From Nocardioides solisilvae (lineage in GTDB: Bacteria > Actinomycetota > Actinomycetes > Propionibacteriales > Nocardioidaceae): a DNA stretch of 64,000 bases. Within the stretch, counting starts at the first letter, position 1; each line of letters starts with the position of its first letter. A program made the translations under genes and the position numbers. A model generated the notes under the pieces. It was not told where the DNA came from. It saw only the letters and a program-made list of their open reading frames with translations, and did not search any database. Below are positions 1 to 7,685 of this stretch, piece after piece. Location: assembly GCF_003194625.1 (NCBI RefSeq), contig NZ_QHKX01000001.1, positions 62,001 through 126,000 of the forward strand, read 5' to 3'.

Positions 1-197
1 TCCACCAGCGCCTGGCCCGCCGTGGTCAGCCGCACGCTGCGCGTGGTGCGGTCGAAGAGCTGCGCGCCCAGCTCCTTCTCCAGCTGCTTGATGGTCCGGC
101 TGAGCGGCGGCTGCGCCATGTGCATCCGCTCGGCCGCGCGGCCGAAGTGCAGCTCCTCGGCGACGGCGAGGAAGGCCTGCAGGTGGTGGAGCTCCAT
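1..197 (-). CDS. LysR-family transcriptional regulator, N-terminal part only
   Basis: The frame begins at an ATG (195-197, minus strand) and leaves the window, so only about 65 residues are visible. They form a typical LysR winged helix-turn-helix: it starts [15 protein letters not shown], followed by a recognition region [17 protein letters not shown] and then [12 protein letters not shown]. LysR proteins bind T-N11-A type palindromes and often control a divergent operon. Here the gene diverges from a CoA-transferase operon with 96 bases between. It is probably the regulator of that operon and of itself, responding to an unknown CoA-pathway intermediate. The effector domain lies outside the window, so no ligand can be proposed. 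Confidence 0.93.
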   Translation of the reverse strand, partial: MELHHLQAFLAVAEELHFGRAAERMHMAQPPLSRTIKQLEKELGAQLFDRTTRSVRLTTAGQALV

Positions 198-293
198 GAC
201 CCCGTTCCTACCACGATTGATGTCGCGGCGTACACAATCAACTCAGCATTAGGTATTGGACGTGACTCAATCTTCTGGGCCATCGTGAGCGAC
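198..293. promoter_or_regulatory. Divergent LysR/CoA-transferase promoter region with two LysR-type palindromes
   Basis: Two inverted repeats lie between the divergent genes: TTGAT (217-221) with ATCAA (237-241), and ATTG (255-258) with CAAT (268-271). The second has the LysR T-N11-A geometry. The region is noticeably richer in A+T than its flanks. The operator role is inferred from the neighbouring LysR gene. Confidence 0.5.
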
Positions 294-1526
294 ATGGATC
301 ACACCGCCGACTCCTCCCTCCCTCTCGCCGGCATCACCGTCGTCGCGCTCGAGCAGGCCGTCGCGGCCCCCCTGGCCACCCGCCACCTCGCCGACCTCGG
401 CGCCCGGGTGATCAAGATCGAGCGGGTCGGGGAGGGCGACTTCGCCCGCAACTACGACCACGCCGTCCAGGGCCTGGCGTCGCACTTCGTGTGGCTCAAC
501 CGCGGCAAGGAGTCGGTGGCCCTCGACCTCAAGGACCCCGCCGGGCTGGCCGCCGCGAAGGCTCTCGTCGCCCGTGCCGACGTCTTCGTGCAGAACTCCG
601 CGCCCGGCGCGGCCGCGCGCCTCGGGCTCGACGGCGAGCAGCTGCGCGTCGAGCACCCCGGCCTGGTGGTGGTCAACATCTCCGGCTACGGCACCGCCGG
701 GCCGCGCCGCGACCGCAAGGCCTACGACATGCTGATCCAGGCGGAGGCCGGCCTCATCTCCGTCACCGGCACCCCCGACACCGCCACCAAGACCGGCGTC
801 CCCAGCGCCGACATCGCCGCCGGGCTCTACACGACCCAGTCGGTGCTCGCGGCCCTGCTGCGCCGGGCCCGGACCGGCGAGGGCGCGGTCGTCGACGTGT
901 CGATGTTCGACGCGACGGCGGAGTGGCTCGGCCACCCCATGTACATGCAGATGTACGCCGGCCGGCAGATCCCCCGGATGGGGCTCAGCCACGCCTCGAT
1001 CGCGCCGTACGACGCCTACCCCACCCGCGACGGCCAGATCCTCATCGGCGTGCAGAACGACCGCGGCTGGGTCGCCCTCGTCGACGTGCTCGAGCGCCCC
1101 GACCTGGCGAGCCACCCGCGGCTGGCCACCAACGTGCTCCGGGTCCAGCACCGCGAGGAGTGCGACCGGGTCGTCGGCGAGCTCACCGCGCAGTGGACCA
1201 CCGCCGAGCTCGACGAGCGGCTCGCCGCGGCCGGCGTCCCCGCCGCGCAGCTCAACGACATGCAGGGGCTCATCGACCACCCGCAGCTGGAGGCCCGCGA
1301 CCGGTGGCGCGAGGTCGACAGCCCCGTCGGCCCGCTGCGCGCGCTGCTGCCGCCGACCACCTTCCGCGACGTCGAGCTGCCGATGGGCGCCGTGCCCGCG
1401 CTCGGCTCGCACACCGCCGCGGTGCTGGCCGAGGTCGGCCTCGACGACGACGAGGTGGCCCGGCTGCTGGCCTCCGGCGCCGCCCAGGCCGCCGACGCCG
1501 ACCACCCCGTCGCCGTCACCGGCTGA
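294..1526 (+). CDS. CaiB/BaiF (class III) CoA-transferase
   Basis: About 410 residues, the normal length for family III CoA-transferases, which move CoA between acyl-CoA and a free acid. The N-terminal half carries the family signature: LAGITVVALEQAVAAPLATR, then HLADLGARVIKIERV and a catalytic-type Asp near residue 170 in RKAYDMLIQAEAG. The C-terminal part has the usual LNDMQGLIDHPQLEAR. The ATG at 294 was chosen because the family begins just before LPLAGI; a GTG at 285 is equally possible. It leads an operon with an acyl-CoA dehydrogenase and an enoyl-CoA hydratase, so it probably activates a carboxylic acid that the next two enzymes degrade. The substrate cannot be read from sequence. Confidence 0.9.
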   Translation: MDHTADSSLPLAGITVVALEQAVAAPLATRHLADLGARVIKIERVGEGDFARNYDHAVQGLASHFVWLNRGKESVALDLKDPAGLAAAKALVARADVFVQNSAPGAAARLGLDGEQLRVEHPGLVVVNISGYGTAGPRRDRKAYDMLIQAEAGLISVTGTPDTATKTGVPSADIAAGLYTTQSVLAALLRRARTGEGAVVDVSMFDATAEWLGHPMYMQMYAGRQIPRMGLSHASIAPYDAYPTRDGQILIGVQNDRGWVALVDVLERPDLASHPRLATNVLRVQHREECDRVVGELTAQWTTAELDERLAAAGVPAAQLNDMQGLIDHPQLEARDRWREVDSPVGPLRALLPPTTFRDVELPMGAVPALGSHTAAVLAEVGLDDDEVARLLASGAAQAADADHPVAVTG

Positions 1527-1595
1527 CCGCTCGACTCCCCCCCACCTGCCCCGACCTGCCCCGACCACAGAGACCTGACGAGACCAGGAGTCCCG

Positions 1596-2744
1596 ATGGA
1601 GACCGAAGAGTTCAACGCCATCCTCGACGCCGTGCGCACCTTCGTGCGCAAGGAGGTCGTCCCCGCCGAGGACGAGATCGAGGAGACCGACCGGATCCCC
1701 GACCGGATCCGCAAGCAGGCCGCCGAGATGGGCCTCTTCGGCTACGCGATCCCCGAGGAGCACGGCGGCCTCGGCTTCACCATGTCGGAAGAGGTCCGCC
1801 TCGCCATCGAGGTCGGCTGGACCACGCCGGCCTTCCGGTCGATGTTCGGCACCAACAACGGCATCGCCGGCCAGGTGCTCGTCAACTTCGGCACCGACGA
1901 GCAGAAGGCACGCTTCCTGCCGTCGCTGGCCTCGGGCGAGACCGTGGCGTCGTTCGCCCTCACCGAGCCGGAGGCCGGATCGGACCCGAGCGGCATCCGC
2001 ACCCGCGCGGTCCGCGAGGGCGACCACTACGTGATCAACGGCCAGAAGCGGTTCATCACCAACGCCCCCGACGCCGACCTCTTCATGGTCTTCGCCCGCA
2101 CCGACGACTCCACGTCGGGCACCAAGGGGATCTCGGTCTTCGCGGTCGACGCGAAGAGCCCCGGCATCGAGATCGGCCCCAAGGACGCCAAGATGGGCCA
2201 GCGCGGCGCCACCACCTCCGAGCTCTCCTTCACCGACGTCCGGGTGCCCGTCGAGGACCTCGTCGGCGGCGTCGAGGGCGAGGGGTTCGGGGCGGCCATG
2301 CGCTCCCTGGCCAAGGGTCGCCTGCACATCGCCGCGCTCTGCGTGGGGATGGCGAAGCGGCTGATCAAGGAGAGCGTCGACTACGCCGCCGTCAACCGCC
2401 AGGGCGGCACCCCGATCGCCGAGTTCCAGCTCGTCCAGGCGCTGCTGGCCGACTCCGAGGCCGAGGCCTACGCCGGCCACGCGATGGTGCTGGAGGCCGC
2501 CAAGGCCTACGACGACGGCAGCGACCAGCGGCTCGCCCCGTCGAGCTGCAAGCTCTTCTGCACCGAGATGGTGGGCCGGGTCGCCGACCGGGCCGTCCAG
2601 GTGCACGGCGGCATGGGCTACATGCGCTCCGTCCCGGTGGAGCGGTTCTACCGCGACGCCCGCCTCTTCCGTCTCTACGAGGGCACGAGCGAGGTGCAGA
2701 AGCTGATCATCGCCAAGCAGCTGCTGCGCGGGGCGGGCAAGTGA
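1596..2744 (+). CDS. Acyl-CoA dehydrogenase
   Basis: 382 residues, full length for an FAD-dependent acyl-CoA dehydrogenase (alpha,beta-desaturation, electrons to ETF). Visible landmarks are the flavin/substrate motif FALTEPEAGSDPSGIRTRA (about 127-145), the second signature VQVHGGMGYMRSVPVERFYR, and the catalytic glutamate in LYEGTSEVQ near the C terminus. A good Shine-Dalgarno (AGGAG) precedes the ATG. Its stop overlaps the GTG of the enoyl-CoA hydratase gene by four bases (GTGA), so the two are translationally coupled. Together with the CoA-transferase upstream this looks like a short acid-degradation operon under the divergent LysR protein. The exact acyl chain is unknown. Confidence 0.93.
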   Translation: METEEFNAILDAVRTFVRKEVVPAEDEIEETDRIPDRIRKQAAEMGLFGYAIPEEHGGLGFTMSEEVRLAIEVGWTTPAFRSMFGTNNGIAGQVLVNFGTDEQKARFLPSLASGETVASFALTEPEAGSDPSGIRTRAVREGDHYVINGQKRFITNAPDADLFMVFARTDDSTSGTKGISVFAVDAKSPGIEIGPKDAKMGQRGATTSELSFTDVRVPVEDLVGGVEGEGFGAAMRSLAKGRLHIAALCVGMAKRLIKESVDYAAVNRQGGTPIAEFQLVQALLADSEAEAYAGHAMVLEAAKAYDDGSDQRLAPSSCKLFCTEMVGRVADRAVQVHGGMGYMRSVPVERFYRDARLFRLYEGTSEVQKLIIAKQLLRGAGK

Positions 2745-3514
2745 GCGGTCTCCTCGTCGAGGACCGCGGCCCGGTTCGCGTCCTCACCCTGGACCGGCCC
2801 GAGCGGCGCAACGCGCTCGACCTGCCCGACCGGCGCGAGCTGCTCGCCGCCCTGCGCGACGCCCGCGCGGAGCCCGGCTGCCGCGCGCTGGTGCTGACCG
2901 GCTCGGGGGCGATCTTCTGCTCGGGCGGCGACATCACCTCGATGTCACCCGACCCCGAGGTCTCCCGGGAGCGGCTCGACCTGGTCAACCAGGTCGCCCG
3001 CGAGCTGGTGACCACCTCGCTGCCGGTGGTGACCGCCGTCGAGGGCGGGGCCTTCGGCCTGGGCCTCTCGCTGGCCTGCGCGGGCGACCTGGTCGTCGCC
3101 GGCACGTCCACCCGCTTCTCCGCCTCCTTCGCGAAGATCGGGCTGGTCGCCGACACCGGCCTCTCCTGGACGCTGCCCCGCCGGGTCGGCCCGGGCCGCG
3201 CCCGCGCCATGCTGCTCACCGCCCGCACCGTCGGCGCCGAGGAGGCGATGCGGATCGGCCTCGTCGACGAGCTGGTCCCCGACGGGACGACGCTCGAGCG
3301 GGCGCTGGAGCTGGCCGCCACCCTGGCGTCGTACTCCGCCCCCGCCACCGCGGCCACCAAGCAGCTGGCGGCCGACTGCGGCGGCACCCTCGACGAGCTC
3401 CTCGAGGCCGAGAAGCGGATCCAGGTCGGGCTGCTCGCCTCCGACGACTTCGCCGAGGGCCGGGCGGCCTTCCTCGAGCGGCGCCCCGCGGCGTTCGCCC
3501 AGCCGCGCCCCTGA
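2741..3514 (+). CDS. Enoyl-CoA hydratase/isomerase family protein
   Basis: 257 residues, a standard crotonase fold. The GTG start overlaps the preceding stop (GTGA), which fixes the start and implies coupled translation. The oxyanion-hole segments are visible as FCSGGDITSM (about 62-71) and GGAFGLGLSLACAGDLV (about 103-119). The second acidic position falls in VADTGLSWTLPRRVG, which resembles PaaG-type isomerase/hydratases using Asp rather than the two-glutamate hydratases. It probably hydrates or isomerises the enoyl-CoA made by the dehydrogenase. The precise reaction is uncertain. Confidence 0.9.
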   Translation: MSGLLVEDRGPVRVLTLDRPERRNALDLPDRRELLAALRDARAEPGCRALVLTGSGAIFCSGGDITSMSPDPEVSRERLDLVNQVARELVTTSLPVVTAVEGGAFGLGLSLACAGDLVVAGTSTRFSASFAKIGLVADTGLSWTLPRRVGPGRARAMLLTARTVGAEEAMRIGLVDELVPDGTTLERALELAATLASYSAPATAATKQLAADCGGTLDELLEAEKRIQVGLLASDDFAEGRAAFLERRPAAFAQPRP

Positions 3515-3533
3515 GGAGGGCACGCGGGGCGCC

Positions 3534-4559
3534 TCAGGACTCCTCGACGAGCAGCTCCAGGACCGCCCGCTCCAGGGCGGCCTGGCGCTCGTCGGGGGTG
3601 CTCCACTCCCGGTCGTCGACCCCGATGGTGGTCCCTTCCTCGTAGGCCTCGACCACCCGCGGGTCGACGTAGGAGGTCCGCGCCAGCGTCGGGGTGTTGC
3701 CGAGGAACTGCGACACCTCCTTGAAGCAGCCCGAGACGACCCGCTTCCGCGACGTCCGGGTGACCTTCTTCCCCGCCGCCTCGGCCGCGCGCTGCGCCTC
3801 GGCGAGGTGGGCGGCCGCGATCACCGTGGCGTGCCAGGTCCGGAAGTCCTTGGCCGTCGCGTCGACCCCGGTGGTCTCGCGGATGTAGTCGTTGACGCTC
3901 GCGGAGTCCAGGGTCCGCCAGGTGCGCCCGTCCTTCCAGGCCAGCAGCCGCGGCTGCTCGGGCGTGCGCCGCCGGCGCATCACCTCCAGCGCCTCCACCA
4001 CGGCCGGGTCGTCGATCTCGATGGAGTGCTCGACGCCCGACTTGCCCTCGAAGCAGAAGATCAGCTTCTGCCCGCGCCGCGTGACGTGCCGCCGCTCCAG
4101 CGTGGTGAGCCCGAAGCTGCCGTTCTGGTCGGCGTAGACGTCGTTGCCGATCCGGAAGTAGCCGAGGTCGAGCAGCCGGACGGCGACCGCGCAGGCCCGC
4201 CCGCGCTCCATCCCCTCGGTGCCGAGGTCGGTCAGCACCTTCTCCCGCGCCACCGACATCGCGCGGCCGAACTCCAGCACCCGGTCGAACTTCGCGGCGT
4301 CCCGCTTCGCCCGCCACTGCGGGTGGTAGAGGTACTGGCGACGGCCCGCGTCGTCGGTGCCGACCGCCTGCAGGTGGCCGTGCGGGTACGGCGTCACCCA
4401 GACGTCGCGCCAGGCCGGCGGGATCACCAGGTCGCGCACCCGCTGCGCGTCCTCCTCCGACAGCCGCTCGCCGTGCTCGTCGAGGTAGACGAACCCCTTC
4501 CCCGCGCGTCGGCGGGTCCAGCCCGGCTGGTCGGGCGAGGTGCGGCGGAGACGGGGCAT
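3534..4559 (-). CDS. DNA topoisomerase IB (poxvirus-like type)
   Basis: 341 residues, matching bacterial type IB topoisomerases, which relax supercoils through a 3'-phosphotyrosyl intermediate. The N-terminal domain ends near residue 90. The catalytic domain shows RIGNDVYADQNGSFGLTTLE, a lysine in FEGKSG, the arginine/histidine motif KDFRTWHATV, and the nucleophile tyrosine in NTPTLARTSYVDPRV near residue 309. It ends 20 bases from the convergent hydratase operon. A GAGGAT hexamer ends six bases before the ATG, so a leaderless transcript is possible. Patchily distributed in bacteria and often acquired by transfer, but base composition here matches the flanks. Confidence 0.93.
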   Translation of the reverse strand: MPRLRRTSPDQPGWTRRRAGKGFVYLDEHGERLSEEDAQRVRDLVIPPAWRDVWVTPYPHGHLQAVGTDDAGRRQYLYHPQWRAKRDAAKFDRVLEFGRAMSVAREKVLTDLGTEGMERGRACAVAVRLLDLGYFRIGNDVYADQNGSFGLTTLERRHVTRRGQKLIFCFEGKSGVEHSIEIDDPAVVEALEVMRRRRTPEQPRLLAWKDGRTWRTLDSASVNDYIRETTGVDATAKDFRTWHATVIAAAHLAEAQRAAEAAGKKVTRTSRKRVVSGCFKEVSQFLGNTPTLARTSYVDPRVVEAYEEGTTIGVDDREWSTPDERQAALERAVLELLVEES

Positions 4560-4569
4560 GCCGTCATCC

Positions 4570-5502
4570 TCACACCGGGCGCAAGAGCCACCCGAGCAGC
4601 CGGCGCCACCACCCCGCCCCGGGCTCGTCGGACGACCCGTCGGACGCTCCGTCGGACGCCCCGTCGGCCGGTCCGGCGGCCGGCGGCCCGTCGAGCGCCC
4701 TCCGCACGCCTGCGGGCAGCCGCACCCGCAGCACCTCGCTGCCGACCCCCTCGGTGCTGACCCACACGTGACCGTCGGGGGTGACCGCGAGCCCCTCGCC
4801 CTGCGGCTGCGGGGGCAGCGGCAGGTCGGCGACCTTCTCGACCGCGGGGTAGGAGTAGACGTGGAGCCGGTCGTAGGAGCGGAGCAGCAGGTGGCGGCCG
4901 TCGGGCCAGAACGCCCCGTCGGTCACGAGCCCCGCGACCGGAGCCAGCGGCTCGAGCGGGTTGGGCCGGTCCGCGGCCAGCACCGCGGGAGCCGCGACGA
5001 GCTCGCCGCCGAGCACCCCCTTGCTGACCAGGTGCAGGCGACCCGTGCGGGGGTGGACCACCAGGGCCTCGGCGTCGCGGGCCCCGTCGGGCCAGGTGAG
5101 CCGCCAGCGCGGCGGGTCCACCTGCTGCGCGCGCCGGCCCAGCGGCACCCGCAGGACCTCCACGGCGTCGCGGGCCCGCAGGTTGTCCCCGACGTCGGCG
5201 ACCCAGACCTCCCCCGGTCCGGCCGGGGCCAGCGCCTCGACGTCGACCGGGTCGGGGGCCCACCGCGTCGTCCCGACCGTCTCCCCCGTGGCGGGGTCGA
5301 CCGCGAAGACCCGTCCGGAGTCGCCGCTGTCGTTGACCGTCGCGAGCAGCCCGTCCACGAGCGCCAGCCCCGAGGACTCGACCACCTCGGGGTCGCGCAG
5401 GACCGTCACGACCTCCCCGCGCGGCCCCGGCCCGCCGGCCGTCGCCCCCACCAGGAAGGGGGTGGCGACGACCAGGGCGCCCAGCCACACGCGGACGCTC
5501 AC
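4570..5502 (-). CDS. Secreted or anchored beta-propeller-like protein, function unknown
   Basis: About 310 residues from a GTG start ten bases after the methyltransferase stop. The N terminus is a hydrophobic signal or anchor (VRVWLGALVVATPFLVGAT). The body contains repeated propeller-like blades: SSGLALVDGLLATVNDSGD, EALAPAGPGEVWVADVGDN, DAEALVVHPRTGRLHLVSK, and GEGLAVTPDGHVWVSTEG. The layout resembles SMP-30/SdiA-regulated-type propellers that bind or hydrolyse small ligands outside the membrane. The C-terminal tail has a low-complexity DGASDGASDGSSDE segment and ends in WWRRLLGWLLRPV, which may touch the membrane. No catalytic residues can be assigned. Probably an operon with the upstream methyltransferase. 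Confidence 0.7.
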   Translation of the reverse strand: MSVRVWLGALVVATPFLVGATAGGPGPRGEVVTVLRDPEVVESSGLALVDGLLATVNDSGDSGRVFAVDPATGETVGTTRWAPDPVDVEALAPAGPGEVWVADVGDNLRARDAVEVLRVPLGRRAQQVDPPRWRLTWPDGARDAEALVVHPRTGRLHLVSKGVLGGELVAAPAVLAADRPNPLEPLAPVAGLVTDGAFWPDGRHLLLRSYDRLHVYSYPAVEKVADLPLPPQPQGEGLAVTPDGHVWVSTEGVGSEVLRVRLPAGVRRALDGPPAAGPADGASDGASDGSSDEPGAGWWRRLLGWLLRPV

Positions 5503-5512
5503 GGGCGCGGCC

Positions 5513-6736
5513 TCACAGGTCGAGGAGCTCGGCCAGCCGCGGCCGGATCCCCCAGGTCGCGACCAGCTCGTCGTACTCCTTGCGGACCCCGCCGCCCTTG
5601 ACCGGCCCGCCGGTGCGCACCGCTCGCAGCAGCGCGTTGCGCGGCGTGTGCTCGCTCTCGACGAACTCGACGACGTCGACCCGGTACCCCTGCAGCCGCA
5701 GGATCGAGGCGCGCAGCGCGTCGGTGAGGGTGTCGGCGAAGCGCTCGCGCAGGATGCCGTGGCGGGTGAGCAGCGCGTACGGCGCCGGGGTGGGCGTGCG
5801 GCGCAGCTGGGCGGCGACGTCGTGGTGGCAGCAGGGGGCCGCGAGGACGAGGGCCGCCTCCCAGCCGACGGCACGGGCCAGCGCCTCGTCGGTGGCGGTG
5901 TCGCAGGCGTGCAGCGCGAGGACGACGTCGGGCGGCTGCGGCAGCTCGGCCGCCGCGATGCTCCCGACGACGAAGTCGGCCTCGACGCCCAGCCGCTCGG
6001 CCACGCCTGAGCTGTGGTCGGCCGACTGCTGCTTCACGTCGACCCCGGTGACGCGCACGGGCAGCCCGCGCACGTGGGTGAGGAACCGCTGGGCGGCGAA
6101 GGTGAGGTAGGCGTTGCCGCAGCCGAGGTCGACGACCCGCAGCGGGTCCTCGGCCGTGGGGCGCCGCAGGTGGCCCTTCTGCAGCGCCTCGCCGAGGCTG
6201 GCGTCGAGCAGCCGCAGGAACTCCTCGACCTGGCGGTACTTCGCCTGCCGGCTCGGCTTGATCCGGCCCTCGGCGGTGGAGATGCCGAGCGCGACGAGGA
6301 CGGGGTCGTCCTCCGGGAACAGCCGTCCCTTGTCCCGGTCGTGCTCGCGGTCGACCTCGACCGCCTCCGCCCGCTCGGTGGTGTGGACCAGTGCCTCGAG
6401 CTTCTTGGTCACCCGGACCTGGTGCTGCTGCGTGGTGGTCTCCACGTGCCAGTTGCCGAACGGCTCGTCCATCAGGTCGTCGACCGCGTCCCGCGCCGGG
6501 CTCGGCTGCCCCGGCTCCCCCACGGCGTGGTTGGTCGTGTGCGCCTGGGTCTCGTCGTAGGCCGTGACCTGCAGGTGGCGCCCCGCCTTGAGGTCGACGT
6601 AGCGCAGCTCCACCCGCTTCCACCGCGGCTGGGCGCCCTTCTGCCGCCCCGACGCCACCGCCCGGACCAGGACGTCGGGGTCGAGCACGAAGCTGCGCAT
6701 CCGGGTCAGCGCGCGGAGCAGGGGTTCGGCGGCCAT
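5513..6736 (-). CDS. SAM-dependent methyltransferase (METTL25-like)
   Basis: 407 residues. The central Rossmann domain starts with the SAM-binding glycine motif VVDLGCGNAYLTFAAQRFL (about 195-213). Later come VVLALHACDTATDEALARA and the unusual cysteine/histidine stretch APCCHHDVAAQL. That CC-x-H combination after an HxCD motif is shared with the METTL25/RRNAD1 group of methyltransferases. The first 190 residues form an unassigned N-terminal domain rich in charged residues. GAGGAG lies six bases before the ATG. The substrate is unknown; rRNA or protein methylation is possible. The preceding 28-residue peptide gene ends 10 bases upstream and may be co-transcribed. Confidence 0.82.
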   Translation of the reverse strand: MAAEPLLRALTRMRSFVLDPDVLVRAVASGRQKGAQPRWKRVELRYVDLKAGRHLQVTAYDETQAHTTNHAVGEPGQPSPARDAVDDLMDEPFGNWHVETTTQQHQVRVTKKLEALVHTTERAEAVEVDREHDRDKGRLFPEDDPVLVALGISTAEGRIKPSRQAKYRQVEEFLRLLDASLGEALQKGHLRRPTAEDPLRVVDLGCGNAYLTFAAQRFLTHVRGLPVRVTGVDVKQQSADHSSGVAERLGVEADFVVGSIAAAELPQPPDVVLALHACDTATDEALARAVGWEAALVLAAPCCHHDVAAQLRRTPTPAPYALLTRHGILRERFADTLTDALRASILRLQGYRVDVVEFVESEHTPRNALLRAVRTGGPVKGGGVRKEYDELVATWGIRPRLAELLDL

Positions 6737-6746
6737 CAGGCGCTCC

Positions 6747-6833
6747 TCACTTGACCAGCGCCGCGACGAGCACGATGAGGATCAGGCCTCCCAGCGCCAG
6801 CGGGATCACGAGTCGGCGGTGGCGCGGGTTCAT
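6747..6833 (-). CDS. Small single-span membrane peptide (28 aa)
   Basis: A 29-codon frame (ATG 6831-6833, TGA 6747-6749) encodes a basic N terminus MNPRHRRLVIP, then a 17-residue hydrophobic helix ALGGLILIVLVAALV, and a final lysine. This is a positive-inside single-pass peptide. It sits directly upstream of the methyltransferase gene on the same strand with a 10-base gap. Similar very short basic/hydrophobic peptides are often missed in actinobacterial annotations. I recognise no function. The start has only a weak ribosome site. Evidence is the clean topology and position, so the call is moderate. Confidence 0.55.
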   Translation of the reverse strand: MNPRHRRLVIPLALGGLILIVLVAALVK

Positions 6834-6850
6834 GGGCTCGATGCTAGTTC

Positions 6851-6923
6851 CCACAGCCCCGGAGGGTTACATCTGCCACAGCCCGGAGGGCTACATCTGC
6901 CACAGCCCGGAGGGCCACACCTG
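6851..6923. repeat. Three tandem 24-25 bp repeats containing in-frame stop codons
   Basis: Units at 6851-6875 (25 bp), 6876-6899 and 6900-6923 share CCACAGCCCGGAGGG followed by a variable TAC/CAC and A(T/C)CTG. Read on the minus strand in the frame of the upstream gene, each 24-bp unit encodes PSGLWQ(M/V) and then Trp, TAG or TAA. The gene stops in the middle unit, and the last unit holds a second in-frame stop. Confidence 0.9.
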
Positions 6924-7481
6924 CCACGGGGGGCCGGGGCTCGCCGGCAGCCGGCCGTCCCGCCAGGCCGCGTACCACCGACCGGGCTCCCGCAGCAGGA
7001 ATCGCGTCCCGTCCTCCCCGGTCTCCGTCCCCACCGCATCACCGCCCAGCACGACGTAGCCGCCCCGCGTCGCCACGAAGGGCACGAACCCCTGAGCCTC
7101 CATCGTCGCCCGTAGTCGCACCCTGGCCAGTGCCGAGACGCGCCACGGGCCCGCCGCGGACGAGTCCGGACGACGAGGACCCAGCCGCGCCACGAACGTG
7201 CCCCGCTGGCAGGCCTCCGGCAGGCTGTCCCTCCCCAGCGGCAGGTCCTCCAGGCACGGACGCGCCGCCAGCTCCGCCACCCGCGCCCGCTCGTGCAGCA
7301 CCGTGCCCCGCAGCCGCATCCCCTCCCCAGCGAGACCGGCGTCCAGCACCCGCCGGGCCGTCTCCCGGTCGAGCCCCGCGAGCTCGCCCAGCAGCGCACC
7401 CGCCTCGCGGCGGCTCATCAGCTCCGCGGCTCCGTCCGTCAGCAGCTCTGCGGCTCCGTCACTCCGCCTCGTCTCCCCCAT
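6891..7481 (-). CDS. Hypothetical protein, function unknown
   Basis: 196 residues with no motif I recognise. The N terminus contains a short internal duplication (DGAAELL-TDGAAELM), matched by a direct DNA repeat near 7415-7460. The middle is predicted alpha/beta with ALARVRLRATMEAQGFVPF and TRGGYVVLGGD. The tail is rich in Trp and Pro and its last 11 residues (WPSGLWQM region) come from the tandem 24-bp repeat that also supplies the stop codon. A TACGCT hexamer (7490-7495) lies eight bases before the ATG, fitting a leaderless promoter. No partner is implied by the neighbours. Confidence 0.7.
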   Translation of the reverse strand: MGETRRSDGAAELLTDGAAELMSRREAGALLGELAGLDRETARRVLDAGLAGEGMRLRGTVLHERARVAELAARPCLEDLPLGRDSLPEACQRGTFVARLGPRRPDSSAAGPWRVSALARVRLRATMEAQGFVPFVATRGGYVVLGGDAVGTETGEDGTRFLLREPGRWYAAWRDGRLPASPGPPWQVWPSGLWQM

Positions 7482-7560
7482 GGCCCGCGAGCGTAGGGCC
7501 GACAGGCCCCGCCGCGCCGACTCCCTCCACAGCCTCCAGGAGAGGTCCTCCCAGCAGTCA

Positions 7561-7620
7561 GGTTGGCGTGTCGATCGACAGCGTCTGACGCAAGAGACGC
7601 TGTCGATCGACCGCCCAACC
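7561..7620. terminator. Large inverted repeat / hairpin downstream of the flavo-Fe-S gene
   Basis: Arms 7570-7586 and 7595-7611 are perfectly complementary over 17 bp with an 8-base loop (GACGCAAG). Pairing resumes outside three mismatches to give 23 of 26 matched positions (7561-7586 with 7595-7620). Each arm contains the 10-bp palindrome GTCGATCGAC. It lies 66 bases past the stop of the minus-strand oxidase gene, so a terminator is the simplest reading. There is no T-run, and a protein-binding or mobile-element origin is possible. Confidence 0.6.
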
Positions 7621-7685
7621 AGACCGTGGAGGCGGGGGTCCGAGCACCGGTCCCAGGCCTCCGGTCCAGCGCCGGCTCCAGACCC

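Noticed and set aside
267..2606. A 779-codon open frame antisense to the CoA-transferase and dehydrogenase genes
   Set aside because: It is the complement of strongly coding third-position-GC sequence, has repetitive Gly/Val/Asp/His composition, no domain, and spans two real genes.
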